DNA from: Leptospirales bacterium
Lineage (GTDB): Bacteria > Spirochaetota > Leptospiria > Leptospirales > Leptonemataceae
Direction: 5' to 3'
NCBI GenBank assembly: GCA_019694655.1
Contig: JAIBBN010000003.1
Coordinates: 124,001 to 188,000 of the forward strand
DNA length: 64,000 bases
Shown: positions 32,794-42,356 of the stretch, in pieces
Position numbering within the stretch: the stretch's first letter is position 1
Layout: each line of letters opens with the position of its first letter
Notes under the pieces: model-generated
The model's input: the letters and a program-made list of their open reading frames with translations, nothing else
Database searches by the model: none
What the model was told of the DNA's origin: nothing
Program-made: the position numbers and the translations under genes

Positions 32794-34731
32794 ATGAGTC
32801 CTGTAAAGCCGGAAAGCCCCGCCTGGCCCGACGCGGCTCATGAATTGCAACATCTGCTGGCCTTGCTTGAAATCGAGCAAGAGGCAGATCGTAAGCGTTT
32901 TGAGGAAGAACTGGAAGCAAAGAGTTTGGCCGAGCGCGTTGCCAGCGGCGCAGCGCTCGATCGGCTCAGCTTCAGCGAATTGCGCAGTATTGTCGGCGGC
33001 CGCTATCGCCTGCGCCTTTCGCATGCCAGCGCTGTGCGTCGTCGCGTATTCCAGAGCGGCCAGCCGGCAATGCTGGCCTGGCGTCGCGACGAGGCGCAGT
33101 GGCAGCGTCTGGCTGCCATCGTTGTCTGGGCCAGCGAGCGCGAGCTTGAGGCAGTTGTAGAAGAATTTCCAGAGTTTGATGAGAGCTGTGAACTGGCTCT
33201 GTGGCGACGCTTTGATCAAAGCGCCTACGAGGACATGCGCCGCGCTTTGCAACTGGCGATTGCGGCAAAAGATGCCGACTTTCGCTGGCTGCGCGATGGC
33301 CTGCTTGGCTATCGATCGACCTCGGGGGTCTCAAGCGAGATTCCGCCGGCGGCCTCCGCGGCAATTGACAGAGCGGCGCTCAATTCCTCGCAGCGCAGTG
33401 CAGCGCGCCTGGCGCTTGGCGCAAATCCGGCAGCGCTGATTCACGGCCCGCCAGGTACGGGCAAGACTACGGCAACCACTGCGGCGATCGCCGCCTGTCT
33501 GGCGGCCGGTCAAAGCGTGCTGGCCGTTGCGCCCTCCAATCGCGCCGTCGATTTGCTCAGCGAACGCTTGCATGCCGCCGGTCTGGCAGTACTTCGTCTG
33601 GGACATCCGGCGCGCGTGGATGAGACGCTGCACGGTCTGACCCTTGACGGATGGCTGGAGCGCAGTCCAGAGGCGCCTGCGCTGGCTCGGGCGCGTCGCG
33701 AACTGGAGCGGACATTGCAGGAGGCGCGGAGATTTCGCCGGAACTTTGGACCGCGAGAACGCAGCGAGCGAGCCGCTCTGCGCGAGCAGGCCCGTCAGTT
33801 GCGTACGCAATTGCAGCAAATGGAACACGCGCAGCTGCAGGCGCTGCTCAGCGGCGCACGATTGGTCTGTTGCACGCTGGGCGCGCTCAGTGCTGCACTG
33901 CCGATCGATCGGCGCTTTGACGTTGTTTTTCTGGATGAGGCGGCCCAGGCCCTTGAGCCGCAAGCGTGGATTGCTTTGCTACGCGCTCCTCGTCTGGTGA
34001 TGGCGGGCGATCATTGTCAGCTGGCGCCGACCGTCCTTTGCGGCGAGCCGCAGCTGGCCGAAACGCTATTCGAAAAGGCGATGAAGCGTCAAAGCGTTCC
34101 GGCGCAGCTTTTAACCGTTCAGTATCGCATGCGCCATGCGATTGCGCTTCCTTCTAATGAGGAGTTCTACGGCGGCCAATTGCAAACCGACCCCGCAGCA
34201 GAGGCGCGCCTTTCGCCCGCGGCGCAGATTTTTCAATCGCCGCTGATTTTCATCGATACCGCCGGGGCCGAACTGGAGGAGGAGCAGGACGAGCATAGCA
34301 AGAGCCGTCGCAATCCCGGCGAAGCGCAGTTGCTGCTTTCGCTGCTGCAGCTTTTTGCTCCAGAAATTCAGGCGGCGGGTTTGAGCGCCGGCCTCCTGAC
34401 GCCCTATGCCGCCCAGGCACAACTTTTGCGCGACGGTTTACGCCAGCGTCATGCTGACTGGAAGTGGATCAGCGCCGATACCATTGACGCTTTTCAAGGC
34501 GGCGAACGCGACTGGATTGCCTTAAGTCTGGTGCGCAGCAATGATCGCAGAGAGACCGGGTTTCTGGCGGACGTGCGGCGAATGAACGTAGCGATGACCC
34601 GCGCCCGTCGTCTGCTCCTGGTCGTAGGCGACAGCGGCACGCTGGCGGCGCATCCTTTCTACCAGCGCTTGCTGGAGCGCATCCAGCGCTACGGCGACTA
34701 CCGCAGCGCATTTGAGTTTATCGACTGGTAA
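32794..34731 (+). CDS. Upf1/SMUBP-2-like superfamily 1B helicase
   Basis: The ATG at 32794 (MSPVKPESPAW) is the likely start: the open frame extends 93 codons upstream, but that part is antisense to the DTW gene. The 645-residue protein has an N-terminal beta-barrel and stalk region (about 1-185), then helicase motifs. These are I GPPGTGKTT (about 222-230), II VFLDEAAQ (about 380-387), III MAGDHCQLAPT (about 405-415), IV QYRMRHA (about 445), V TIDAFQGGERDW (about 565) and VI MNVAMTRARR (about 597-606). This is the IGHMBP2/Upf1-like branch, with 5' to 3' RNA or DNA unwinding activity. Its cellular role in bacteria is poorly defined. Confidence 0.9.
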   Translation: MSPVKPESPAWPDAAHELQHLLALLEIEQEADRKRFEEELEAKSLAERVASGAALDRLSFSELRSIVGGRYRLRLSHASAVRRRVFQSGQPAMLAWRRDEAQWQRLAAIVVWASERELEAVVEEFPEFDESCELALWRRFDQSAYEDMRRALQLAIAAKDADFRWLRDGLLGYRSTSGVSSEIPPAASAAIDRAALNSSQRSAARLALGANPAALIHGPPGTGKTTATTAAIAACLAAGQSVLAVAPSNRAVDLLSERLHAAGLAVLRLGHPARVDETLHGLTLDGWLERSPEAPALARARRELERTLQEARRFRRNFGPRERSERAALREQARQLRTQLQQMEHAQLQALLSGARLVCCTLGALSAALPIDRRFDVVFLDEAAQALEPQAWIALLRAPRLVMAGDHCQLAPTVLCGEPQLAETLFEKAMKRQSVPAQLLTVQYRMRHAIALPSNEEFYGGQLQTDPAAEARLSPAAQIFQSPLIFIDTAGAELEEEQDEHSKSRRNPGEAQLLLSLLQLFAPEIQAAGLSAGLLTPYAAQAQLLRDGLRQRHADWKWISADTIDAFQGGERDWIALSLVRSNDRRETGFLADVRRMNVAMTRARRLLLVVGDSGTLAAHPFYQRLLERIQRYGDYRSAFEFIDW

Positions 34732-34740
34732 TCTCCTGGC

Positions 34741-37281
34741 TCAGCGCTTGCGTTTTGCGCCGCGCACCGCCGACGCCGTCCACGGGTCTTCCGGCCAGTG
34801 GTGCTTCGGATAGCGGCCGCGAAGTTCCTTGCGCACTTCGGCGTAGGTTTGATTCCAGAAATTGCGCAGGTCGCGCGTTATCTGAATCGGTCGCATAGCG
34901 GGGCTGAGCAGTTCCAGAGTCAGCGCCACGCGACCGAAGGCGATCCGCGGCGACTCGGCGAGGCCAAAGACTTCCTGCAAACGGACCGCCAGCCGCGCCT
35001 CGCCGCCGACGTATTCCACAGCAATCTGCGAACCGCTTGGAACGGCAAGGCGCTCCGGCGCTCCTGCTTCCAGTCGTTGCAGCTGCTGGCGATTGAGCCT
35101 GGCGCGCAGCGCGCCAGTAAGATCGACGCGCTGCAGTTCGCGGAGCGAAGCGGCGTCGAGTGCAAAGGGCGCCAGCCAGATTTCTAATTCGGCAAGCAGA
35201 CTGTTTTCATCGCAGGGCGGCAGATCTTCGCCGTGGCTGCGCAAGAACTCAATGCGGCGACGCAAGAGTTCCGCCTCCTCCGGCATCTTCAGCGCCGCCA
35301 GACCGCGCAGGCGAAGTTGCGACCAGATCAATTCATGGGCGCGCTCCGCGGAGAGCGGAGCGCTGCGTGATTCCAGCGCCAGCGCCCCCAGACGCAATTC
35401 GTGAATTTCCTCGCCGCGAGCTCCTTCGCCGGTCAAGCGCGCCGCAATCGTAGTTGCTAAGTCATTCTTAAATATCGAGCGTAGCTCGTTTTCCGGAAGA
35501 GCGGCCGCGATGCGCACGCGCGCCCCGGCCTCGTTCGCCTCAAGATCGGCTATTGCCAGAAAGGGAGAAGCTGCCAGCGGATCGCTCTCTGGCGCGGAGG
35601 CGCCGCCGCCGTTGGCCAGCAGATAGCCGCCGCCTGCCCGCCGTTTTGCAACGCGATCGGGATAGGCGAGGGCGACCAATCCGCCGGCGCTGCTGGCTGG
35701 CGCTTGAAATGCCGCAGACTGCGTTGTGCTGAGCGCTCGACGGGCCTGACGCTGCAAGGCCGCCGCCGTGCGCAGCAGATGGGCGAAGGCCCCCTGTCCG
35801 CGGGCTGAGGAATGGCGTTCAGCGAGAAGACCCAGGCGGCGCGTTAGATCAATGCTGGTGCGGCCTTCTGTTGAATCGTTGATCATAATATCGCGCTCCG
35901 AGAGCAAGACGGCGATGCGACAGGCCTCGTCCTGCATCGATGCGTTGGGCGCACATAGTATCATACGGGCCAGTCGCGGATGGACGCTGAGCGAAGCCAT
36001 GGCCCTGCCCAGGCTCTGGATCGCGCCCTGCCCATCAATGGCGCCAAGCTTCGTCAGCAGACTGCGCGCTTCAGCAAGGGCGGCGGGCGGCGGAGCATCC
36101 AGCCAGCGCGGCGCCTGCGCTCCCCACAGGGCAAGCTCCAGCGCCAGCGGGCAAAGATCGCTGTGCAAAATCTCGGCCTCGTTATGGGCCACAAGCAGCG
36201 CATCATCGCGGCGGCTCCAATGGCGGAAGGCTACGCCGGCGGTCAGACGGCCGGCGCGCCCGGCGCGCTGTGTGGCGGAAGCTTGCGAAATTGCTTCGGT
36301 GTGCAGCGCGGCGAGCCCGCGCGCCGGCGCCAGGCGACTGACGCGAGCCAGGCCGCTGTCAATCACCACGCGAATGCCGGCGATGGTCAACGATGTCTCC
36401 GCAATATTGGTGCTCAGTGTGACCTTGCGACGACCTTGCGCATCGGGCTGCAAGGCGCGTTGTTGGTCGGACAGTGTCAGATCGCCATAGAGCGCCGCCA
36501 GCGTCGCTTCGCCTGAAAGCATCGTTTCCAGCCGGGCCCTCACGCGACGAATCTCCCCCTGTCCCGGTAGAAATACCAGCGCATCGCCTGCGCTCTGACG
36601 CAATGCGCGCAACGTGAAACGTGCAAAGCGATCGGCAAAGACCGCTGGCTGTTGTGCGCACTGGCGAGCCGCGCTTTGCAGCGAAGGCGCCTCCTCCTCG
36701 TAGTTTAATTTAACATCAAATTGTTTGCCGCTGGCCTGGATTTGCGGGGCGTCGCCGAGGTAGCGCGCGGTCGCTGCCATATCCAGCGTTGCGCTCATCA
36801 CCAGAATTCGCAGATCGGGTCGCAGGGCCTCGCGCGCCTCCAGGGCCAGGGCCAGGGCCAGGTCGGCATGGATGCTGCGCTCATGAAATTCATCAAAGAT
36901 CAAGAGTCCCACGCCGGGCAGTTCGGGATCGCGTTGCAGGCGTCGTGTGAGGACGCCCTCGGTAGCGACCTCGATTCGCGTTGCGGCGCTGGTCCGACTC
37001 TCCAGACGAACGCTGTAGCCCACCGTATCGCCCAGTCGGCATCCCAGCAGCTCGGCCAGGCGCGCGGCGGTCAGCCGCGCTGCAATCCGGCGCGGCGAAA
37101 GTAGAATCATGCGTTGCCCTTCGCCAAGCAGCTCCAGTAGAGCCAGCGGCAGCGCTGTACTCTTGCCGGCGCCCGGCGGCGCCGAGAGCGTCGCCACTCC
37201 GCTTCGACCCAAAGCGTGGCGCAATTCTGCTGCGCACTGGACGGCCGGAAACTGTTCAACGGACAGTGCGGGCAGCTTCAT
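34741..37281 (-). CDS. hrpB: ATP-dependent DEAH-type helicase HrpB
   Basis: The 846-residue protein shows helicase motifs I SAPPGAGKSTALPLAL (about 33-48), Ia LLSPRRIAARL (about 60), Ib ATEGVLTRRL, II LIFDEFHERS (about 130-139) and III VMSATLD. Motifs V TNIAETSLTIAG (about 285) and VI QRAGRAGR (about 330) follow. The C-terminal region with YPDRVAKRRAGGGYLLANG (about 538) and the ending motif RPIQITRDLRNFWNQTY (about 800) is characteristic of HrpB, a DEAH/RHA-type helicase of unclear substrate. Length matches the family (about 810-850). It begins four bases after the stop of the dioxygenase-like gene, so the two are co-transcribed. Confidence 0.95.
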   Translation of the reverse strand: MKLPALSVEQFPAVQCAAELRHALGRSGVATLSAPPGAGKSTALPLALLELLGEGQRMILLSPRRIAARLTAARLAELLGCRLGDTVGYSVRLESRTSAATRIEVATEGVLTRRLQRDPELPGVGLLIFDEFHERSIHADLALALALEAREALRPDLRILVMSATLDMAATARYLGDAPQIQASGKQFDVKLNYEEEAPSLQSAARQCAQQPAVFADRFARFTLRALRQSAGDALVFLPGQGEIRRVRARLETMLSGEATLAALYGDLTLSDQQRALQPDAQGRRKVTLSTNIAETSLTIAGIRVVIDSGLARVSRLAPARGLAALHTEAISQASATQRAGRAGRLTAGVAFRHWSRRDDALLVAHNEAEILHSDLCPLALELALWGAQAPRWLDAPPPAALAEARSLLTKLGAIDGQGAIQSLGRAMASLSVHPRLARMILCAPNASMQDEACRIAVLLSERDIMINDSTEGRTSIDLTRRLGLLAERHSSARGQGAFAHLLRTAAALQRQARRALSTTQSAAFQAPASSAGGLVALAYPDRVAKRRAGGGYLLANGGGASAPESDPLAASPFLAIADLEANEAGARVRIAAALPENELRSIFKNDLATTIAARLTGEGARGEEIHELRLGALALESRSAPLSAERAHELIWSQLRLRGLAALKMPEEAELLRRRIEFLRSHGEDLPPCDENSLLAELEIWLAPFALDAASLRELQRVDLTGALRARLNRQQLQRLEAGAPERLAVPSGSQIAVEYVGGEARLAVRLQEVFGLAESPRIAFGRVALTLELLSPAMRPIQITRDLRNFWNQTYAEVRKELRGRYPKHHWPEDPWTASAVRGAKRKR

Positions 37282-37285
37282 TGAA

Positions 37286-38476
37286 TCAGGCGCCGCTGCC
37301 AGTGGGCGGTTGCGGCGGCGCCGCTGCCGTCTCCAGAGCGCGTTGCAGCAAGCGCAGACTGCGCCAGCGCCAGGGCTCCTCTGGATTCCACGAACGGAAT
37401 AGCAGACCCAGAGCGCTCACGCCGCCGCTGAAGAAATGTTCCGGCGGCCGCGGACCCCACAACTGGAAGGCGTCGCCAGCGGCGAGCGAACTGTAAGAAG
37501 CCGGGAATCGGCCGTTGACGCGATCGCCGTCGCAGACGTGGGCAAAGGGCATGTCCCCCGGGCCGGCAAAGCAATCGTAAAGCGCGCTGCCAGCGCGACG
37601 CCGCACCGGTCCCCAGATGCGGCGCCATCCGCGCTCGATCAGGTATTCTCCGCCCATGGCCAGATCGTCCAGATGCTCGCATTCGAAGTTCAGGGAGATA
37701 AGTCCAGGTCGCGCCGATTTGTAAAGCGCCAGGCAATGGTGGTCGACTGCCTTGCGACCGCTGTTCGGTCGCAGAAAAACGGCCGCTGGTTCCTGGTCCT
37801 CTTCGGGAAGAAACAAAAATTCGGAAGCGCAGAGGCCAAGCGTATCCTGGTACCAGCGGCTGACGCCGACGATATCGCCGACGCCCAGCTCTACGGAGTG
37901 CAATCGATAGATATGCGTCGGCTGAGGCCGCAGGCGAATCGGTTCATTGCGACGATCGTGCTCGCGTACCGTATTGCGCGGCAAGCGCGGCGCAAGTTCC
38001 AGGCTCTCTACATGATTGGGATGGGCGCATACCTCGATGAGGCGGCCCTCGGGATCGACGAACTCCAGCGCCGGCTTGCCAAACAGACCGCCGCTGCGGC
38101 GTTCGCCAGAGCGCTTGCGCGCAAGGTTTTCCAGATCGCGTTCGCGCGCGGCCAGAAACGCCAGGCGAAGAAGGGACGGAGGTCCTTGCTCAACATGCAG
38201 CGCCGGGTCCGAAGGCGCAGCGCCGCGCAGGCTGAGTGCTGCAGCGTCGCGGTGCGAAACAATGAGGCCAAAATCCCTGGCAAATCGCTGCCCCTCTTCC
38301 AGCTCCGGAAGTCGCAACCCGGCGCCAAGCAGCCGCGAAACCGGCGCCGGGCAGGCGCGTGTACGCTCTGGAACCAGCGAACTTTCTTGCCATCGAGCGG
38401 CGCGCACAATTGCAGAGCCTCCGCTGGCCTGCCTCCGGCAAGCGCTTTCGCTGGTGAAAGAGCTTGCCCCGGACAT
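37286..38476 (-). CDS. Two-domain VOC protein related to extradiol dioxygenases
   Basis: The 396-residue frame has an N-terminal VOC half (about 48-155, including ALEFVDPEGRLIEVCAHP at 137-153) and a C-terminal half (about 185-325). In type I extradiol dioxygenases the second half binds Fe(II) by two His and one Glu. His193 (YRLHSVELG) and His246/247 (AVDHHCLAL) fit the two His. The Glu position near PGDMPFAHVCDG (about 306-317) is Ala312, followed by His313, so the metal site is lost or altered. About 45 N-terminal residues match no domain and the ATG lies six bases from the divergent gene, so the start could be further in. It precedes hrpB by four bases. Confidence 0.65.
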   Translation of the reverse strand: MSGASSFTSESACRRQASGGSAIVRAARWQESSLVPERTRACPAPVSRLLGAGLRLPELEEGQRFARDFGLIVSHRDAAALSLRGAAPSDPALHVEQGPPSLLRLAFLAARERDLENLARKRSGERRSGGLFGKPALEFVDPEGRLIEVCAHPNHVESLELAPRLPRNTVREHDRRNEPIRLRPQPTHIYRLHSVELGVGDIVGVSRWYQDTLGLCASEFLFLPEEDQEPAAVFLRPNSGRKAVDHHCLALYKSARPGLISLNFECEHLDDLAMGGEYLIERGWRRIWGPVRRRAGSALYDCFAGPGDMPFAHVCDGDRVNGRFPASYSSLAAGDAFQLWGPRPPEHFFSGGVSALGLLFRSWNPEEPWRWRSLRLLQRALETAAAPPQPPTGSGA

Positions 38477-38482
38477 TCTTGA

Positions 38483-39622
38483 ATGGGAAGCTGGGGAGTG
38501 CCTGCCTTCTCGCCGCCGGAAGTGTTGTTGCTGGGTCCAGGCCCTTCCAATCCAGATCCGCGGACGCTACTGGCCCTGGCGCGGCCCACCATTGGCCACC
38601 TTGACCCGCGCTTCGTCCAGATGATGGACCAAACGCGATCGCTATTGCGCTTTGCGTTCCAGTGCAAGCATTCCATGACTTTGCCGCTGAGCGCTCCGGC
38701 CTCCGCCGCCATGGAGTTTGCCTTTGTCAATTTGCTGGCAGCGGGTGATCGAGCGCTGATCTGCACCAACGGCGTCTTCGGTCAGAGGATGGCCGAGATT
38801 GCCAGACGCCGGGGAGCAATCGTGCAATGCCTGGATTTCGAATGGGGGCGGGCCATAGATCCGGAGGCAGTGCAAAAGGCGCTGCAAATCGGCGCGCCGC
38901 CGCGCCTACTGGCCTTTGTGCAGGCGGAAACTTCGACCGGGGCCCAGAGCGATGCCGCCACACTGTGCCGGCTGGCACATCAGGCCGGGGCCCTGACAAT
39001 TGTCGATAGCGTGACGGCTCTTGGCGGGACGCCAGTGGAGGCGGGCATGTGGGAGGCCGATCTATGTTATGCCGGTTCGCAGAAATGCCTCAGTGCGCCG
39101 CCCGGTCTGGCGCCCTTGAGTATTGCTCCGCGAGCCCTGGAACAGATCCAGATGCGAACCGATAGCTGCGCCAGCTGGTTTTTTGATGCCGGTTTGCTTG
39201 ATGCCTACTGGAGCGAATCGCGCCAGTCCCGTAGCTACCACCACACCGCGCCCGTGAACCAGCTCTATGCTCTCCATCAGAGCCTGCAACTGCTAGAAGA
39301 AGAGGGCCTGGAAGAGGCCTGGCAGCGGCATCGCCGCGTCCATAAACAGTTGCTGGAAGGACTGGGAACTCTTGGCCTGCAACTGCTGCCGCCGGAAGAA
39401 GAACGCCTGCCACAGCTGAATGCCGTGCTGGTCCCGGAGGGCGTCGATGAAGCGGCAATTCGTCGCCGTTTGTTGCTGGAACACGATATTGAAATTGGCG
39501 GCGGCCTCGGCCCGCTGGCCGGAAAAGTCTGGCGCATCGGACTGATGGGCTACAACGCACGCCCGGCGTGTGTAGAGCGCGTCTTGCTTGCTCTCTCGCG
39601 CGTGCTGGAGCGCAGCCTGTGA
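38483..39622 (+). CDS. Class V aminotransferase (alanine-glyoxylate / serine-pyruvate type)
   Basis: The 379-residue PLP enzyme opens with EVLLLGPGPSNPDPR (about 13-27), a signature of the alanine-glyoxylate/serine-glyoxylate aminotransferase branch, followed by IGHLDPRF (about 36). LICTNGVFGQRM (about 91-102) binds the cofactor phosphate, DSVTALGG (about 175-182) holds the PLP-binding Asp, and CYAGSQKCLSAPPG (about 194-207) contains the Schiff-base Lys. It probably interconverts alanine or serine and glyoxylate, linking glyoxylate and amino acid metabolism. Its stop overlaps the GTG start of the GAF-SpoIIE phosphatase, a surprising partner. The start lies only six bases from the divergent VOC gene. 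Confidence 0.9.
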   Translation: MGSWGVPAFSPPEVLLLGPGPSNPDPRTLLALARPTIGHLDPRFVQMMDQTRSLLRFAFQCKHSMTLPLSAPASAAMEFAFVNLLAAGDRALICTNGVFGQRMAEIARRRGAIVQCLDFEWGRAIDPEAVQKALQIGAPPRLLAFVQAETSTGAQSDAATLCRLAHQAGALTIVDSVTALGGTPVEAGMWEADLCYAGSQKCLSAPPGLAPLSIAPRALEQIQMRTDSCASWFFDAGLLDAYWSESRQSRSYHHTAPVNQLYALHQSLQLLEEEGLEEAWQRHRRVHKQLLEGLGTLGLQLLPPEEERLPQLNAVLVPEGVDEAAIRRRLLLEHDIEIGGGLGPLAGKVWRIGLMGYNARPACVERVLLALSRVLERSL

Positions 39623-42327
39623 ATTTGCAAAGGCAATTGAAGCCCCTGCTGGCGCTTTCCGCTTTCGGCGCTGCCAGCGGCGTTCTTTGCGGCCTGGCCT
39701 GGCCAGCGCCGGAAGCAATCATCCTCGGCGGGGCCAGCGCTGCGGCGCTGTTCTTTGCTTATCTCTACTACCGGCGGGCGCCGGCCATTGTCGCCGATGC
39801 ACCCGGCGCAAAGGCCGAAGTAAACGAAAGCCAGCGCAAACTGCAACAGCGACTGGAAGCGGCCGAGCTGGAACTGGTAATGTCCGAGCGGCGACGCTTT
39901 CAGATGGACGCTTACCAGGCCTTTTCACGACGCCTGCTCAGCAATGGTCGCTTCGATGAATTGATCGACGAGATCTTTGACTACGTCTCTTCCAACTTTG
40001 GCATTGAGGCAAGCTTGCTCTATTTGCATGACCGCGAGCGAGGCGATTTACGACACGCCCGTTCACGATTCCCGGACTTCCTCGATGAGGAACGGCGGCG
40101 GTATGCCATCAATCTGCGATTACCGCTGGCCGCTCATGCTTCGGTGCACGCCGCCGCCGTGCGTCGTCGCAAGCCCTTTTACATGCCGCACGTTCGCGGG
40201 GCGCCATCGGATTTTGATCTACAGGGCATCGCTCATATGAAGCTGGCATCGCTGCTGGTTGTTCCTCTCTACGTGGAAGAAGAACTGCTTGGCGTGATCG
40301 ACTTTACCAACCACGAACGGCCGCTGCGCTTGAGCCGCGATGACTTGCACAGCATAACAACATTCTGCGAACAGATTGCGACGGCAGTGAAAAGCATGTT
40401 GCTTGTGGAGGAGGCCGAAAGCGCCCGCCTGCGCGCGGAGAGCCTGCGTCTGGAGGCCGAGCGCCGGGAGATTGAATTGGAGCGGCACGCCGCTGTTAAC
40501 CGTCAGGTGAATGCCGAAACCAACCTTGATGCGGCTCTCGATGTGATCTTCGATTTTATCCGCAGCCACTACAATGCAGACGGCATCTGGCTGCAGTTCC
40601 TGGACGACCAGGCCAATGAGCTTTATACCTATCGGGCAGCGCGTCCGGAGTCGGTTAGCGAAGAACACTATCGCTTCATACTCGGGCTGCGCATTCCCTT
40701 GAGCGCGGAGGGCGGCATCGCCAGTCGCGTCTATCAGCGTCGCCGGCCATTCTATATGCCGCGACCGCCGCGCGATATTGTTGCCGAAATTGACAGACGC
40801 ATCTTCGATATGCTTCACCTGCAGTCGGCATTTTGCGCTCCGCTGGTGATTGGCGGAGAGCCGATTGGCGTTATCATTGTGACGCGCTTTGGCGGCAGGC
40901 TGAGCCTAAACCGCAATGACCTGCGCAGCATCGGCCGCTTCTGCGATCAGATAGCCGGCGCCATAAACAAGGCGCGCATCCATACCAGTTCTGAGATCTC
41001 GCGGCTGATGGCCGAACAGCGTCTGGAGGAAGTGCAGTTGCTCAAGCAACAGCAGGACCTTGACTACTACCTGACTGCCAATCTACTTCCGCCGCTCACG
41101 CAGATCATCGGCGGGCGCAACGTTGCCATCGAAAGCTTTGTCCGTCAGAAGAAGCGTTTTCCATTCAAGCGCTGGATTTGTGAAATCGGCGGCGATCTGA
41201 ACATGGCGCGGCCGATCCAGGTCGGCGCACAGAGCGCACAATTTTTCCTGAACGCCGACTCCATGGGCAAGTCCATTCAGGGCGCGGGCGGCGCGCTGGT
41301 GCTGGCCTCAGCTATCCGCACTTTGCTGGAGCGAGAACCTGAACCGGAGGATTCTCCGGAGCAGTGGCTGTCGCAGGCCTACAGCGAACTGGATGCGGTC
41401 TTTCAGAACTTCGACGGCTCGATGTACGTAACCTTTTGCATGGGCCTGATCGATGAACAAAATGGCTGGGCCTACTGGCTCAACGGCGAACACCCTGCGC
41501 CGCTCCTGCTGCGCGACGGGCGGGCGCAGCTGTTGCGCGGCCATTCAATGCACAAGCTTGGATTTCGCCTTGGAGTCAGACCGCGCGCCGTCAACCTGCT
41601 GCGCTTGCATCCAGGCGATGCACTGATCCTTGGATCTGACGGTCGCGACGATATCATGGTCTATTCTGGCGGAGCGCAGGTCATGAACGATCGGGAAGAG
41701 CTCTTTGTTGAAACCCTGCAGGCTGCAGGGCCGGATCTGGAATCGGTCTACAAGGGGCTGCGTGAGCGCGGCAGCGTAACCGACGATGTATCGCTGCTGC
41801 GCATTGACTATGCAGGCGTTGCAGCGGAGGCGATTCATGAGTGGCGGGAGGAGGAGTTGATGAGCGTTCTGCGCAGCTTCGGCGCCGGCGAAGCCTTGCC
41901 GCCCGAGCGCTTTGAGGCGGCCGCCACCCGAGCGCTGGAAATAGGTCCGCCGCCGGAAGATGAAGACCTGTTGACCCTGGACCGGTTGATGGCCCGTTAT
42001 GTGCAGGGCTTTCTCAACGCCAACCGAGCCGATCGGGCGCGGACCATCGCACTGCACTGGCTGAACTGGAATCCAGGGGCCAGCGAGCAGCTGACCCTTG
42101 CGGCGCGCGCCGCGCTGTTGCTGGGCCGCGCGGAAGAAAGCGTCGCACTTGCGAGCCGCGCCAGCCTGCGCGATCCAGAGAATGCCCTGGCCTTCCAGTT
42201 ACTTGCCGAAGCGCGTCTGGAAAACGGCGAGCGTCAACTGGCGCGAAGCGCATTTGAGCAATTGCGCAGTCTCAAGCCGGCCTTCACCGACGCACTGGCC
42301 AGCCTTGCTCGACGTCTGGAGCCCTGA
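39619..42327 (+). CDS. Membrane-anchored GAF-GAF-SpoIIE protein phosphatase with TPR-like tail
   Basis: I place the start at the GTG at 39619 (VNLQRQLKPLL), which overlaps the aminotransferase stop as GTGA and has GGAG upstream. The 902-residue protein has two hydrophobic helices (about 8-50), a coiled region, a GAF domain (about 95-260), a second coiled linker, a second GAF domain (about 290-455) and another coil. A PP2C/SpoIIE phosphatase (about 490-735) follows, with metal Asp residues in EIGGDLNMA, NADSMGKSIQGAGGA, GSDGRDDI and VTDDVSLL. The last 110 residues are helical repeats resembling TPRs (LALAARAAL-type pattern). Such proteins dephosphorylate anti-sigma-factor antagonists in partner-switching systems; the GAF ligands are unknown and no partner gene is nearby. 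Confidence 0.88.
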   Translation: MNLQRQLKPLLALSAFGAASGVLCGLAWPAPEAIILGGASAAALFFAYLYYRRAPAIVADAPGAKAEVNESQRKLQQRLEAAELELVMSERRRFQMDAYQAFSRRLLSNGRFDELIDEIFDYVSSNFGIEASLLYLHDRERGDLRHARSRFPDFLDEERRRYAINLRLPLAAHASVHAAAVRRRKPFYMPHVRGAPSDFDLQGIAHMKLASLLVVPLYVEEELLGVIDFTNHERPLRLSRDDLHSITTFCEQIATAVKSMLLVEEAESARLRAESLRLEAERREIELERHAAVNRQVNAETNLDAALDVIFDFIRSHYNADGIWLQFLDDQANELYTYRAARPESVSEEHYRFILGLRIPLSAEGGIASRVYQRRRPFYMPRPPRDIVAEIDRRIFDMLHLQSAFCAPLVIGGEPIGVIIVTRFGGRLSLNRNDLRSIGRFCDQIAGAINKARIHTSSEISRLMAEQRLEEVQLLKQQQDLDYYLTANLLPPLTQIIGGRNVAIESFVRQKKRFPFKRWICEIGGDLNMARPIQVGAQSAQFFLNADSMGKSIQGAGGALVLASAIRTLLEREPEPEDSPEQWLSQAYSELDAVFQNFDGSMYVTFCMGLIDEQNGWAYWLNGEHPAPLLLRDGRAQLLRGHSMHKLGFRLGVRPRAVNLLRLHPGDALILGSDGRDDIMVYSGGAQVMNDREELFVETLQAAGPDLESVYKGLRERGSVTDDVSLLRIDYAGVAAEAIHEWREEELMSVLRSFGAGEALPPERFEAAATRALEIGPPPEDEDLLTLDRLMARYVQGFLNANRADRARTIALHWLNWNPGASEQLTLAARAALLLGRAEESVALASRASLRDPENALAFQLLAEARLENGERQLARSAFEQLRSLKPAFTDALASLARRLEP

Positions 42328-42356
42328 CCTCAATCCAGACCACTTGCCGGGGGCTT

